From NCBI GenBank assembly GCA_012970285.1, contig JIBW01000011.1, positions 62,001 through 126,000 of the forward strand: a stretch of 64,000 nt of DNA, written 5' to 3'. Made by a program: the position numbers and the translations under genes. The stretch comes from Bacillaceae bacterium JMAK1 (GTDB lineage: Bacteria; Bacillota; Bacilli; Bacillales; Marinococcaceae). The notes under the pieces are model-generated. The model was not told the DNA's origin and ran no database searches. It saw only the letters and a list, made by a program, of their open reading frames with translations. Positions 1 through 8,790 of this stretch are shown here, piece by piece (the first letter of the stretch is position 1; each line of letters begins with the position of its first letter).

Positions 1-44
1 TAGGGGTTCTTACTGCTTTTTATAAGGCAGATTTATGAAGTGAC

Positions 45-2684
45 TCACCTAATTAAATCTTTGTCAATTTGCTTTAATATACCTATCATTTCTTTAACAA
101 TCGTTCTGTCAAACTCTTCTACTCTATCTTCTTCATGGGTGCCCTTGTTTAAATAAGTCCATTCAATAGGATTTTTATACTCCATGCCTAATAAAATTTT
201 TAGAGATGAAGCTACATTTTCAAATTCATCTATTGAATTAGTATTAATAAATTTTCTTAACGCCTGTGTGGTTGACATTAGTTCTGGTGGTTTCCCTGGC
301 AAGCGCATAGAGACTTTCAGATGTACACTATATTTATTTGTCAATTTCTTCCAAAGTTTATTAATTAAGGCTTCAAGTGACCTCCTTGCGTGTGCTAAAC
401 TATCACGAAGTTGACCTTCATCTAACCTTTGCTGAGCGATAACTAAATAATTGCGTGGCAGATCTAATTTCACTGTGATTTTTTTAGGTTCATCGGTCTG
501 AAGAAAGTCTATTCGTGTTACTTTTTTTGAATATTCCTTTTTAGAAATATTATTTTCTAATTGTTTTACAAATTCTTCTCCATGAGTAGTAATAATAAGT
601 TGTTTATCCTTTATATAGTCATTCTCCAATATAGTTTCGATAATTCCTAGCCTGTGTTCATCGTCAATAGCGTTTACAACATCATCAAATATAACTATTG
701 GCAAATTGTCCTGTACATTCTTAGCTAAAAGGATTGATAAACCTAAGCATCTTATATGCCCCTCACTCAAGACGTGTAATGCATCTATGTTTCCTCCATT
801 ATTAAAACGAATTTCTATTTTTTGACCAGAATTAGAAGGAAGAGTAATACCTTCTAAAAGATCGTATGGATGATCATATCTGTTGATTGCGTTATAAAAT
901 TCCATTGTCTTATTGTTCAAGTTAGATGCCAAATCAGATGGTAGCTGACGATTGTATTCTATTAATCGAGCTTTAAGCGAAATATATGCGTCACGGTATT
1001 GACAATTGCGTGCTACTAACAGCTTCTCATCTTCAACCTGGTTAATTAATTCTTTGTTTTCTTCGCTAAATTTCTTCATAGCTTCTTTTACATTCTTTTC
1101 ACCATCATTGATAGATTCTATTCTTGTCTGGATTTTTGATATCTCTTCGAGTGCTTTGTTTAATTGTCTATTTTCTCCTTTTAGTTTTTTTATTTCATCT
1201 TCAGTTTCGGAGACTTCTTTGTTGTAGGTGATTAGATCTTCTTTAAGGTCATTAAAAATATTAAAGCAATAGATAGTCGTCGCTATTGCATCACTCAAAT
1301 TTTGCTCATCTTCTTTAGAATTCAATATCTGTTGATTTAAAGCACCAATGGTATCTTTTTTTGGGAATTCTATCGATTCTACAACTGTTAAAATTTGCGT
1401 GAGTTTGGTTTCAATAAACATAAGACTATTAGGTATTTGCCTATCTATTTCAGTTACCCTTGTTTCAAGTTGTATAGCTAACTCAAATTCTTGCACTTTC
1501 TCAGCAGCATGCGAATAAGGGTTTAACGGAACGGCAAGATTCCCATCTATATACAACTGTGATTCACACGCTGGACAAACATCATGAAAATTATCTTTAT
1601 TTTGTAAAATAGCGGTGTATAAATCCTTTAAAGATATTTGATCTTTATAACCCTGTAAAGACTCCGTTGCTTTCTTACGCTCTTTTAAAAGTGAGTCTAC
1701 ATGTCTAGTATTTTCTATTAACTTTTCAATACCTGGATCTGGTATATTTTTTAAGTTCCCTAACTCCGCAATGCGTGAATTATTCTTTTGTATAAGCCCA
1801 TCTGCTTCTTCCGTTCCTGATAATTTTTCTAGTAATTCTTCTAAAGTATTAATGTCAGAATACTTACTAAGTAATTCATCAGTTTGTTGGCTTACCTCTT
1901 CTTTGTTTTGAGGAGAAGTTTCTAAATATTGTTTTTGTAAAGCGATTTTCTTCTCCTTCTCAAAAAGCTTCTTGGCAAGAATTCCTTCACAATCGAGATA
2001 ATTATCAAACCGTTCATTAAAATTTGAAACAAAGGCATTAAAATCCTCTAATCCAAATAAAGCAGCAAGTCGTTGTTGCTGAGCCTGTGGTGTATTGGCA
2101 GATACCCGTGCAAACCCTTCTATACGATTTCTTTCTATAAAGCAAAATTCGTTAGTTTGGGGCATTGGTTGTACATCAATTTCATTATTCTTGGAATTTA
2201 CGCCTTTTAAAAGTGGTAAATCCGATTTTCCTGTGTAAGCATTTTTAATATATGTATCAAGGCTAATTCGCTTTACATCCGCTTCATGAATTGTCCCTAA
2301 AAGTCCAAATTCAAGCGCTTCGCATAAACTAGTTTTTCCACTCCCATTGGGTCCGTAAATAAAGGTATAAGGGTTTTTAAATTCAAAGGTATGTTCATCA
2401 GAAAATCCCCTAAAGTTCTTCACAGTTAACTTCGAAAGATGGTTTATTTTATCTTCAGTTATATGCTCAGAGGTTTCATCTAAAATAAATTCTCTTTCGA
2501 TTGAATCAACATAGTTGGTTACTAAACTAGCAAGAAGTTTACCCCTTTTTCCTCCAGCACTAGGAGAATCTTCAATCACAACAAAGTTATCTAAAATAAT
2601 CTTTGCTAACTTTTCTTCGTAATTTGACAAATTCTTAGCATTCTTTTTTAGAAATTGTTTATACTCTCTTAATGCTTTATACAA
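45..2684 (-). CDS. SMC/Rad50-like AAA ATPase with zinc hook
   Basis: An 879-residue ABC-type ATPase of the RecF/Rad50/SMC class. Visible: Walker A GPNGSGKT (residues 111-118), coiled-coil-like arms broken by a CPAC zinc hook (370-373), ABC signature LSEGHIRCLGLS (639-650), Walker B IVIFDD (663-668) and an H-loop TTHGEEF (699-705). About 170 C-terminal residues follow the ATPase head and contain a helical RRSLEALINKLWKKL segment resembling HEPN-like tails of defence ATPases. The start is TTG, preceded by GAGGGGG. It has its own promoter and no clear operon partner. Such proteins act in DNA repair or, fused to nuclease domains (RloC, PrrC-like), in phage defence; the zinc hook fits both. I see no definite RloC nuclease motif, so the role is open. 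Confidence 0.8.
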   Translation of the reverse strand: MYKALREYKQFLKKNAKNLSNYEEKLAKIILDNFVVIEDSPSAGGKRGKLLASLVTNYVDSIEREFILDETSEHITEDKINHLSKLTVKNFRGFSDEHTFEFKNPYTFIYGPNGSGKTSLCEALEFGLLGTIHEADVKRISLDTYIKNAYTGKSDLPLLKGVNSKNNEIDVQPMPQTNEFCFIERNRIEGFARVSANTPQAQQQRLAALFGLEDFNAFVSNFNERFDNYLDCEGILAKKLFEKEKKIALQKQYLETSPQNKEEVSQQTDELLSKYSDINTLEELLEKLSGTEEADGLIQKNNSRIAELGNLKNIPDPGIEKLIENTRHVDSLLKERKKATESLQGYKDQISLKDLYTAILQNKDNFHDVCPACESQLYIDGNLAVPLNPYSHAAEKVQEFELAIQLETRVTEIDRQIPNSLMFIETKLTQILTVVESIEFPKKDTIGALNQQILNSKEDEQNLSDAIATTIYCFNIFNDLKEDLITYNKEVSETEDEIKKLKGENRQLNKALEEISKIQTRIESINDGEKNVKEAMKKFSEENKELINQVEDEKLLVARNCQYRDAYISLKARLIEYNRQLPSDLASNLNNKTMEFYNAINRYDHPYDLLEGITLPSNSGQKIEIRFNNGGNIDALHVLSEGHIRCLGLSILLAKNVQDNLPIVIFDDVVNAIDDEHRLGIIETILENDYIKDKQLIITTHGEEFVKQLENNISKKEYSKKVTRIDFLQTDEPKKITVKLDLPRNYLVIAQQRLDEGQLRDSLAHARRSLEALINKLWKKLTNKYSVHLKVSMRLPGKPPELMSTTQALRKFINTNSIDEFENVASSLKILLGMEYKNPIEWTYLNKGTHEEDRVEEFDRTIVKEMIGILKQIDKDLIR

Positions 2685-2716
2685 TATTGTTCCCCCTCAA
2701 ATTAATATCTAGTAAA

Positions 2717-2745
2717 ATTATCCCATCTACATAGAATTATTTCAA
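2717..2745 (-). promoter_or_regulatory. sigma-A type promoter for the zinc-hook ATPase
   Basis: On the minus strand a -35 TTGAAA and a -10 GATAAT are separated by exactly 17 bp, about 35 bp upstream of the TTG start. Confidence 0.6.
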
Positions 2746-3215
2746 ATTAATAGACTGATTTACTCATAATTTTTTAAGCTGACAATAATTTATTAAATGA
2801 AATTTTGTTTCACATCAAATATCTTCGTTGGACTGAAGTAACTAACTTAAACATCTGGCTTTTAAAAAGTGGCTGAAAATCTAATAGCTATGTTCACTTA
2901 CAAATGAAAAATATTTCAAGAGACTTTGATGGTTAATTCTATGTGCGACCTTCTAATGCTAAAAAATTCTATAACTACAGCATTTACGTGAAGCAATATA
3001 GTTATGTTAATTAAAATGAAATTCAATAATTAGCAAACTATATCTCAATTATCTTTAATTATTTTCTTTCGCACTATTAGTTTTATATCGTTCTCTTATA
3101 AACAAGGAGCATTCTGTTATATTTTTAAAATGTACGTTTGGTAAACAGTATTAACATAAAATACTTATTCAAAGACCGATTATCAATATCAATGAAGCGT
3201 TGGTGAGCTGCATGT
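2746..3215. other. AT-rich gene-free stretch
   Basis: About 470 bp with no credible reading frame, ribosome site or strong hairpin on either strand. It separates the AT-rich ATPase gene from the GC-richer transfer cluster and may mark a module boundary. Confidence 0.5.
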
Positions 3216-3356
3216 CTACATTCGTAACTGGTACCTAGGATGTCGTTTGGGGCGTTCTATCACAACGAGTACTAATGTGAGGAGATCCTTTGTTAGTTTG
3301 GTGACCGCTCGAAGCACCATCTCTTCAAATGGCTCATCATGGATAATTTCGCTCAT
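3216..3356 (-). CDS. small hypothetical protein (46 aa)
   Basis: A 46-codon frame starting MSEII, seven bases after the stop of the membrane-protein gene before it, with GGAAGTGA as a possible ribosome site. It is acidic at the N-terminus, hydrophobic in the middle (LLTLVLVVIE) and basic at the C-terminus. No family recognised. Its position as the last gene of the co-directional run and its spacing are the only support. Confidence 0.35.
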   Translation of the reverse strand: MSEIIHDEPFEEMVLRAVTKLTKDLLTLVLVVIERPKRHPRYQLRM

Positions 3357-3363
3357 GGTGTCA

Positions 3364-3906
3364 TCACTTCCATATCTCCGCTTTCCGCTTATTAATGTTG
3401 TACTTATCCCCGAGCTTGAACTGGACACCATCCATATCGTTATAAGCATCTTGTTCAATTTCTATGAGGAAGCCGCGCCACCCGTATTCTTTCACGAGTG
3501 ACTTGCGCTGTTGAATGCGTGAATCTTGATCTTCAAACCATCCCTTGCCTCGATCCTGAATACCATTGTCGATGACAAACTCAACGTCTGACACATCCCG
3601 GCGATACTTCTTAATCATAAAAAATGTACCAACGCCCACAAAGCCGCTCGTCACCAAAACAAACAAACTAAACAACGCACGGTGGATCGGCCACTCAAAC
3701 ATCACATTGCACATCGATAGGGTGGTGATCCATGTACCAATTGCTGCAATGATCATCGGAAACCGTCCGGCATAACGATAGAGCTTAAAGGCGCCATACA
3801 GTATGAGTGGAAGCCCGAAGATGATGGTGAGTGTTTTCGAATAGATCGATACCAATGAAAAGATGAATGCGAGAATCACGTAAAAAACTAAACGGACAGC
3901 GGTCAT
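3364..3906 (-). CDS. hypothetical membrane protein
   Basis: About 180 residues. The ATG (MTAVRL) overlaps the previous stop as ATGA and follows GGGAAGAGGGAGT, which argues for translational coupling. The N-terminal half has about four hydrophobic helices; the C-terminal half (from about residue 100) is hydrophilic and cytoplasmic-like, with WRGFLIEIEQDAYNDMDGVQ near its end. No family recognised. Membership in the operon suggests an accessory of the transfer element. Confidence 0.6.
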   Translation of the reverse strand: MTAVRLVFYVILAFIFSLVSIYSKTLTIIFGLPLILYGAFKLYRYAGRFPMIIAAIGTWITTLSMCNVMFEWPIHRALFSLFVLVTSGFVGVGTFFMIKKYRRDVSDVEFVIDNGIQDRGKGWFEDQDSRIQQRKSLVKEYGWRGFLIEIEQDAYNDMDGVQFKLGDKYNINKRKAEIWK

Positions 3907-4034
3907 ACTCCCTCTTCCCATCCGTCATGTGCGGGGGCGGGGGTACTCGGAACCAATTGCCGGATGTCAGTCATCGTTAAATAACCAATGAGTGTTACGA
4001 AACCTAGGGTTAGCAATGTGACACGTCGTATCAT
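3903..4034 (-). CDS. 43-aa single-pass membrane peptide
   Basis: A small gene starting MIRRVTLLTLGF after an AAAGGAAGG ribosome site. One hydrophobic helix (residues 5-20) follows basic residues, then a short Pro/Ala-rich acidic tail. It overlaps the next gene by four bases (ATGA). Upstream in-frame starts would run into the preceding gene and lack a ribosome site, so the short version is preferred. Function unknown. Confidence 0.5.
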   Translation of the reverse strand: MIRRVTLLTLGFVTLIGYLTMTDIRQLVPSTPAPAHDGWEEGV

Positions 4035-4116
4035 AAATGCGCCTTCCTTTCTATGAGCATAAAAAATAGACCTTTGCAGGTCCATCGGTTGTTCGCTTAT
4101 TGATATAGATGGTGGT

Positions 4117-4416
4117 TCAATGACGTCTAGCGTGAGCGTGAGACGCTTCATGATAGAGTGTGACAAACTCATTGATTGGTACGTGTAACTCATCTGCGTC
4201 TTTAAACCGCTCATACCATTGATACCATTCCGCATAGGCTTGTTTAATCTCTTCATACTTTCGATTGCTGATAGTCAATGAGTGTTGTTTAACCGCTTCC
4301 TCATACAGAAATAGAAAGTCCGCTTTTTTAACCGTGATCGGTTTCGTGAAGTGTTGATCCTGCCTATGCAGTTGTTCAATCAATCGATGTTGGACGGTAT
4401 CCCAGTTGACGCTCAA
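4117..4416 (-). CDS. hypothetical protein (99 aa)
   Basis: The chosen start is TTG (LSVNWDTV), preceded by a purine-rich GAAAGGGGGTGTGGGGGA block; upstream in-frame starts would place that block inside the protein. The product is soluble, alpha-helical and rich in Trp/Tyr (EWYQWYERF), ending in a His/Arg-rich tail. No family recognised. It sits in the small-gene operon of the element. Confidence 0.5.
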   Translation of the reverse strand: MSVNWDTVQHRLIEQLHRQDQHFTKPITVKKADFLFLYEEAVKQHSLTISNRKYEEIKQAYAEWYQWYERFKDADELHVPINEFVTLYHEASHAHARRH

Positions 4417-4460
4417 TCCCCCACACCCCCTTTCTGATTCTGACTTCAACGTAAATGGAT

Positions 4461-5000
4461 CTAACACGGGCGCTGATCCATGTAGCTAATGCTCAGTTGT
4501 TTACGTAGCTCGTCGAGATAGCGGTCATGCAGCGGTCGGAAGCAATCCCAAAATGCCTTTGGATCAAATCGTTTCCATGAGCGGATCTCATGTAAGAGTG
4601 TTGCGTTCTTTTCTAATGGATGATCACAAATGCGTCCCCAGTGTGTTTTAATCTCTTCATGGTGGGCATGCCACGTCTCATCAGTAAACATCCGGTGATG
4701 CGTCGTCACGTACTCGATCAGCTCTTGTTTATTGCCATTGCAAATCGGGGGGACATAAATGGATGAAAACTTAGCATCCATCGGATGAGTTAAGTTCTCC
4801 GCATCCACAAAGGCGACATTAATGACGGGGCCAAGGATGCCACCCCATTCGTAAAAGATCAACGAAGGTTTCCCATCCACCATCCCTTGAAGCCTCGGAA
4901 ATGGATCATGGTTCGTCTTCGGTGGTGTGAGGAACGGATAGACCTCTTCTCTTAAAAAAAACTCCACATCGGCAATTAACTCAGTCTCTCGATTTTCCAT
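4461..5000 (-). CDS. hypothetical protein (179 aa)
   Basis: Start ATG (MENRETEL) five bases after AAAGGGTGA. A soluble protein with an acidic N-terminus and a central region containing YEWGGILGPVINVAFVD and many His/Trp residues. No signal peptide or membrane segment, and no family recognised. First gene after a 272-bp non-coding stretch, so it may start its own transcript. Confidence 0.6.
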   Translation of the reverse strand: MENRETELIADVEFFLREEVYPFLTPPKTNHDPFPRLQGMVDGKPSLIFYEWGGILGPVINVAFVDAENLTHPMDAKFSSIYVPPICNGNKQELIEYVTTHHRMFTDETWHAHHEEIKTHWGRICDHPLEKNATLLHEIRSWKRFDPKAFWDCFRPLHDRYLDELRKQLSISYMDQRPC

Positions 5001-5150
5001 GCGATTCACCCTTTCGGTTCGTTGTGCCTTTACATTAGCACGGGTTCACACTCCCTTAACTTTTTTATCGCGATCAAACACACACGCTTCCTTCGAGCGA
5101 ATCTATTGCGCGCAGGAGCGGTTTTATCAGAAAACGAGAGTCATAGGTTG

Positions 5151-5170
5151 GCGAAGCTTCAACGCTTCGC
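5151..5170. repeat. GC-rich perfect hairpin
   Basis: GCGAAGC-6 nt-GCTTCGC, a 7-bp perfect stem in the non-coding stretch 5001-5272. Related GC-rich hairpins with CTTCG/TTCG-like loops occur at about 5231-5250, 6020-6038 and 6093-6112. No U-tract follows, so these are not standard terminators. Confidence 0.45.
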
Positions 5171-5272
5171 AAACGCGCTTCTAGCCTTGTTCTTACCTGC
5201 GGGGGATGAAACAGGCGGTTTGCATCTTGACCGCGGCGCTTCGTCGCCCCGCTTGAACGGTAATAGGAATGA

Positions 5273-5467
5273 CTAGGGAGCGTGATCATCAAGTATGGAT
5301 TGTTCATAATACCGCAAGAGCCAACGCACCGTTGCTTCGTCGTCCGGGCGTAGGGTTAGTTCCGTGTGACCGTTTTGCTTGGCATTTTGTATGCGATCCA
5401 TAAGAAGCTTTGCCTCTAACAATCGTTCAGTGGTTCGCAAGGTATGACGAGACTCTTGCGTAGTCAT
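5273..5467 (-). CDS. small hypothetical protein (64 aa)
   Basis: Its ATG overlaps the previous stop by four bases (ATGA), so it is translationally coupled. A helical, charged, soluble protein with no Cys and no membrane segment. Possibly a small partner of the gene before it. Family unknown. Confidence 0.55.
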   Translation of the reverse strand: MTTQESRHTLRTTERLLEAKLLMDRIQNAKQNGHTELTLRPDDEATVRWLLRYYEQSILDDHAP

Positions 5468-5808
5468 CGGACACCTTCTTGAATGTACGCGTCTACAATG
5501 ATCGGGCGGGGGAGCGGCAACAACGTCTGTAAGTAATGATTCTGGATGATCGTCTCTATTTCGATAAACGTCTGAACAAAGTTCTGCAAGTCCACCTTTG
5601 CTTGCGATTCATCTAGGTTGCCATTCAGGAAAAACGGAAACGGCGTGATGGCGCTGATGAATCGTGAGGTTATCTCATTGCAGATGCGTTGGTGACTCTC
5701 CGATAAGAGCTTCCCTTCGTGTATGAGGCGCACACCATTCATCACGGTTGTGAGTGCATCTTCCGCATAATTCTCTAAGCTTTGTGAGCGGTTTAGTAAT
5801 CGATCCAT
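5464..5808 (-). CDS. hypothetical protein (114 aa)
   Basis: Start ATG (MDRLLNRS) seven bases after AAAGGAG. Predicted all-helical and soluble, with a PFPFFLNGN turn in the middle. Ends in a 4-bp overlap with the next gene. No family recognised. Confidence 0.55.
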   Translation of the reverse strand: MDRLLNRSQSLENYAEDALTTVMNGVRLIHEGKLLSESHQRICNEITSRFISAITPFPFFLNGNLDESQAKVDLQNFVQTFIEIETIIQNHYLQTLLPLPRPIIVDAYIQEGVR

Positions 5809-6092
5809 CTTCATTCTCCTTTTCATTGCTAATAGCGTCCCCTGTTTGCCTGTCTATACCTTGCATAAGCGGTGTTCCAAACAAACGTTGCGAGTACCTA
5901 ACCGAAACAACCGTTGATGTCCCAAGTCGAGTTTGTATTTGGTACAGAGCGGTTTAATGGCAAGGCGTCATGGGTGGTGGCTTCCTGATAATGGACCATT
6001 CAGGTTGTTCGATGGCGCGCTTCATCGCCCGCCATATGAAACCCAGTGGTCTTCTTCTGGTGCATTCGCCATACGGATTGCGTGACAAGGAC

Positions 6093-6112
6093 GGCGGGCT
6101 TCGCCGCCCGCC
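6093..6112. repeat. GC-rich hairpin downstream of lipoprotein gene
   Basis: GGCGGGC-6 nt-GCCCGCC, four bases beyond the lipoprotein stop. It is very stable but lacks a U-tract. It may protect the 3' end or act as a weak terminator. Same style as the hairpins at 5151 and about 6020. Confidence 0.45.
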
Positions 6113-6116
6113 TGGG

Positions 6117-6638
6117 CTATAGCTCAAAGCCTCGATCTTCTTCTAGATCATCATCCAGTGGATTCAGAATCAAACGCAATTCCTGGATCATCCGATCGTG
6201 ATTTTCTTTTGTCTCCACGTATTCGCGACGCAGCGTCGTTAAGTTCCCCCCGCTATGATCATCAACGACGAGGCTCAGACCATTTAAGATCAGGTCATGT
6301 TGGCCATGCAAGTGAGCCAAGTACGCCCCGTGGAAGTCTAAGATCTCTAAGTCGACTTCGTATTGTACAAGATCTAAGTTGTTTAACACAACATTGGATT
6401 TACCGAGTACATGTTGCATTTGCGTTTTAAAGTCGCCATCCGACATGTCTCCCGCATAATACTCATCTAAAGCATCTTGGTATAGGTTCAAGATTTCCGT
6501 TGAATCATCGAACGTATGATTGACCATTCGAATGTACCCGGATGTCACGTCCTCTTCTTCTGCTGTTGCATCGTTAAAGTTGCATCCCATTAAAAAAAGC
6601 ATCGACACTGTCGATACCGTTAGCGCAATCTTTTTCAA
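6117..6638 (-). CDS. putative lipoprotein (173 aa)
   Basis: Signal peptide with lipobox LMGC (Cys at residue 19), then a helical, acidic extracytoplasmic domain ending in an Asp/Glu-rich tail. The start is TTG, overlapping the TGA of the winged-helix gene by two bases, with GAGGAAG upstream; the two genes are coupled. Surface-anchored; no family recognised. Confidence 0.65.
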   Translation of the reverse strand: MKKIALTVSTVSMLFLMGCNFNDATAEEEDVTSGYIRMVNHTFDDSTEILNLYQDALDEYYAGDMSDGDFKTQMQHVLGKSNVVLNNLDLVQYEVDLEILDFHGAYLAHLHGQHDLILNGLSLVVDDHSGGNLTTLRREYVETKENHDRMIQELRLILNPLDDDLEEDRGFEL

Positions 6639-7648
6639 TTCTTCACTTCCTCGCTAAAGTCTTCTTCAGAAATGGAGATGACTTCGATTTTGCCTGGCCG
6701 TTCAATCTTCTTTCTAAGTGCGTTGGCCATCGATCTCCAACATATGACCAGCAGCTTATAGTTTACATACTGGTATCCGACTTCATAGAACTTTGTTAAG
6801 CGATTTAATTTGGCTACATCGTAATGAATAAACGACGTGATATGCGTTCCTTGAGACAGGTACTCACCATACAGACTTTTATCAGAAGCTTTCTCAATGT
6901 CTTTGTAACCTAGCCTTTGGATATAATTTTTCAGCCATCCTTTTTGAAGTAACTTCATCTTGTCGTAGATATTAGGGTAGTCAATCATCGCAAATGAAAT
7001 TAGACCACGTTCATACCGAAGGTTGTCATGTTTAATGTATTGCCTCTTTGCCTCGTCACTATGATGAAACATCATGTAATTTCCTGTATGATCCCCGTGA
7101 GTAATAACAGAAATCTCGTTTTTTATCCGATTAATGGTTTGTGCATAGCTGTTATGTTCTAACATGTAGACCGTATATTTATCTCCGTCTGGTGTAATCA
7201 ATCCACCGATACAATAGTGAGTCCGTTTAATAAAACCAAGTTCTTTCCAAGTGCGACTATCAATGATGGTATAACCATAAGGGCGCAACTCACTGAATAT
7301 CTCGTTAAAATCTAAAACCATTTTTCTTCTTGCATTTGAGGGTATGTTTTTGTTCCATTGTCGAGGTTGTTGAACATAGCCTTTTAAAACCAAAGCTTGA
7401 ATGCCTTCTTTAGTTAAAATCACTGGGGAACTTTGCTGATCTTTACCGTATGAAATTCTTCCTTCTGCTTTAATCCATCCCTTTTGTTTTAATATCGCAA
7501 TCTTTCGATAGACATACCCTTTAGAATTCGCATAAAACAATTTTCGAATTTGCTCAATGCTTAATGTCTGCCTCTGATAAATCTCAAACAGTAATTCCAT
7601 CTCTTTTACTTTTTGTTGTTTTTCTCTTGATTGCGTAAGTACATCCAT
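6635..7648 (-). CDS. winged-helix protein, replication-relaxation-like
   Basis: A 337-residue protein with an N-terminal winged-helix region (residues about 18-90: LSIEQIRKLFY recognition-type helix, then a wing with YGKDQQSSP). The rest contains a nuclease-like or ligand-type domain (GLITPDGDKYTVYMLEH). The arrangement resembles the replication-relaxation family common on Gram-positive plasmids and conjugative elements; this assignment is by resemblance. ATG follows GGGGGAGAG. The gene begins just downstream of the nested inverted repeat at 7985-8078, a plausible binding target. Confidence 0.5.
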   Translation of the reverse strand: MDVLTQSREKQQKVKEMELLFEIYQRQTLSIEQIRKLFYANSKGYVYRKIAILKQKGWIKAEGRISYGKDQQSSPVILTKEGIQALVLKGYVQQPRQWNKNIPSNARRKMVLDFNEIFSELRPYGYTIIDSRTWKELGFIKRTHYCIGGLITPDGDKYTVYMLEHNSYAQTINRIKNEISVITHGDHTGNYMMFHHSDEAKRQYIKHDNLRYERGLISFAMIDYPNIYDKMKLLQKGWLKNYIQRLGYKDIEKASDKSLYGEYLSQGTHITSFIHYDVAKLNRLTKFYEVGYQYVNYKLLVICWRSMANALRKKIERPGKIEVISISEEDFSEEVKN

Positions 7649-7984
7649 TTTGCTCTCCCCCTTCTTCTTTAGTTTTTTGTCTCCTTGATTTCTCTGACAA
7701 AGCCTCTCACTAATCTCAAATCACACACGATACGTTCGCGCTCCATCTGCGCTCACTTAGTCTGTTCAATATGACCGTGTCTTGATCCTCGTTTCATTGA
7801 TCGTTCACGTTTGATTTGTCTTCCTGTTTAGATAAACACAAGATCAAAAAATTAAAAGCAAGTTCAAAACCGTCAGTCAGCCATTTTAGACAAAGGCCTC
7901 CTAACTTTTCCTAAAAACACCCTTCATCCCTTGTCTAGGAATTTGGTGAAAAATGTTAATTTACCAAGGGTTACATCTGTTAAT

Positions 7985-8078
7985 TAATGTCTAATACATT
8001 CTCGCTCCCAATGTCTAATGACACGGTATCTGAAACCCTACTCATTAGACATTGGGAACGCTATTCATTAGACATTAA
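7985..8078. repeat. nested inverted repeat with four AATGTCTAAT boxes
   Basis: Two arms of 38 bp (7985-8022 and 8041-8078) are near-perfect inverted copies with an 18-bp centre. Each arm holds two copies of AATGTCTAAT: 7987-7996 and 8011-8020 forward, 8044-8053 and 8067-8076 inverted. Box spacing is 24 and 23 bp. The surrounding gap 7649-8112 has no gene. Iterons of a replication origin, an oriT-type site, or a multi-site operator are all possible. Confidence 0.7.
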
Positions 8079-8112
8079 AGTTGCCTTTACTCAACTTTAG
8101 TTTCTACAATCA

Positions 8113-8790
8113 TTAAGAATCAAACAGTGATGTTTGGACATAACTTTCACTTCGATAATTCATTAATTCTTGAACATGTTTTCCAACTATTTTAGAGTTT
8201 GAGGTAAGGTCAATTAATGATATTTCGACTTCATTACGATCGCCAATTAATTCATTTTCAATGATTTTTAACGTGGCCGTATTGTCGTCATCGATGTACC
8301 CTGTTTCAACAAACGCATCAAAAATAAAGGATCGAAAATAGTTGTCGTAATCTCTTTTGCCACCTCGACGATTCACTCTTTTGATATGGATCAGTGCGTG
8401 TTCAATCGGTTCTTCTGGTGCTAACTTGTTATGAATCAACGTGGTTTTTAATATATTGAGATAATAGTTCCTAGCATTTTGATAACTTTTAACATCGATG
8501 ACTTTCCCGACTCTTGGTAATTTTCCTTTCATGTTGAAATGCAAAATACCATTCTTCTTGCTGCATGTAATGGCATGTAAACCCGCAGGTTTTTGATTCA
8601 TTTGCAAGACGTTAAAAAGCTCCTGAATCCGTTCTTCCGAATAGATAAGTTGTTGTGTACTTTCATTACGTAGTCGATCTAGTTTCTCAATTTCAAGCTC
8701 AATTTCTGATCGGGATCGTGCTTCTGTAAAAAGTTCCATCGCCTCAATTTGTTGGGCGATAAAGTCATTGTCGTCTTCTCTATACCTCAT
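8113..8790 (-). CDS. RusA-like Holliday-junction resolvase/nuclease
   Basis: About 225 residues. An N-terminal coiled coil (residues 15-65) precedes a RusA-type domain. The region RDYDNYFRSFIFDAFVETGY followed by IDDDN matches the RusA pattern of clustered acidic residues (D-x-D-N ... D ... DD) that bind Mg2+. Canonical RusA is about 120 residues, so the N-terminal half is an extension. ATG (MRYRED) follows GAAGGAGGAGAAGG inside the end of the AIM24 gene, an 11-bp overlap. It likely processes branched DNA during element replication or transfer. Confidence 0.6.
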   Translation of the reverse strand: MRYREDDNDFIAQQIEAMELFTEARSRSEIELEIEKLDRLRNESTQQLIYSEERIQELFNVLQMNQKPAGLHAITCSKKNGILHFNMKGKLPRVGKVIDVKSYQNARNYYLNILKTTLIHNKLAPEEPIEHALIHIKRVNRRGGKRDYDNYFRSFIFDAFVETGYIDDDNTATLKIIENELIGDRNEVEISLIDLTSNSKIVGKHVQELMNYRSESYVQTSLFDS

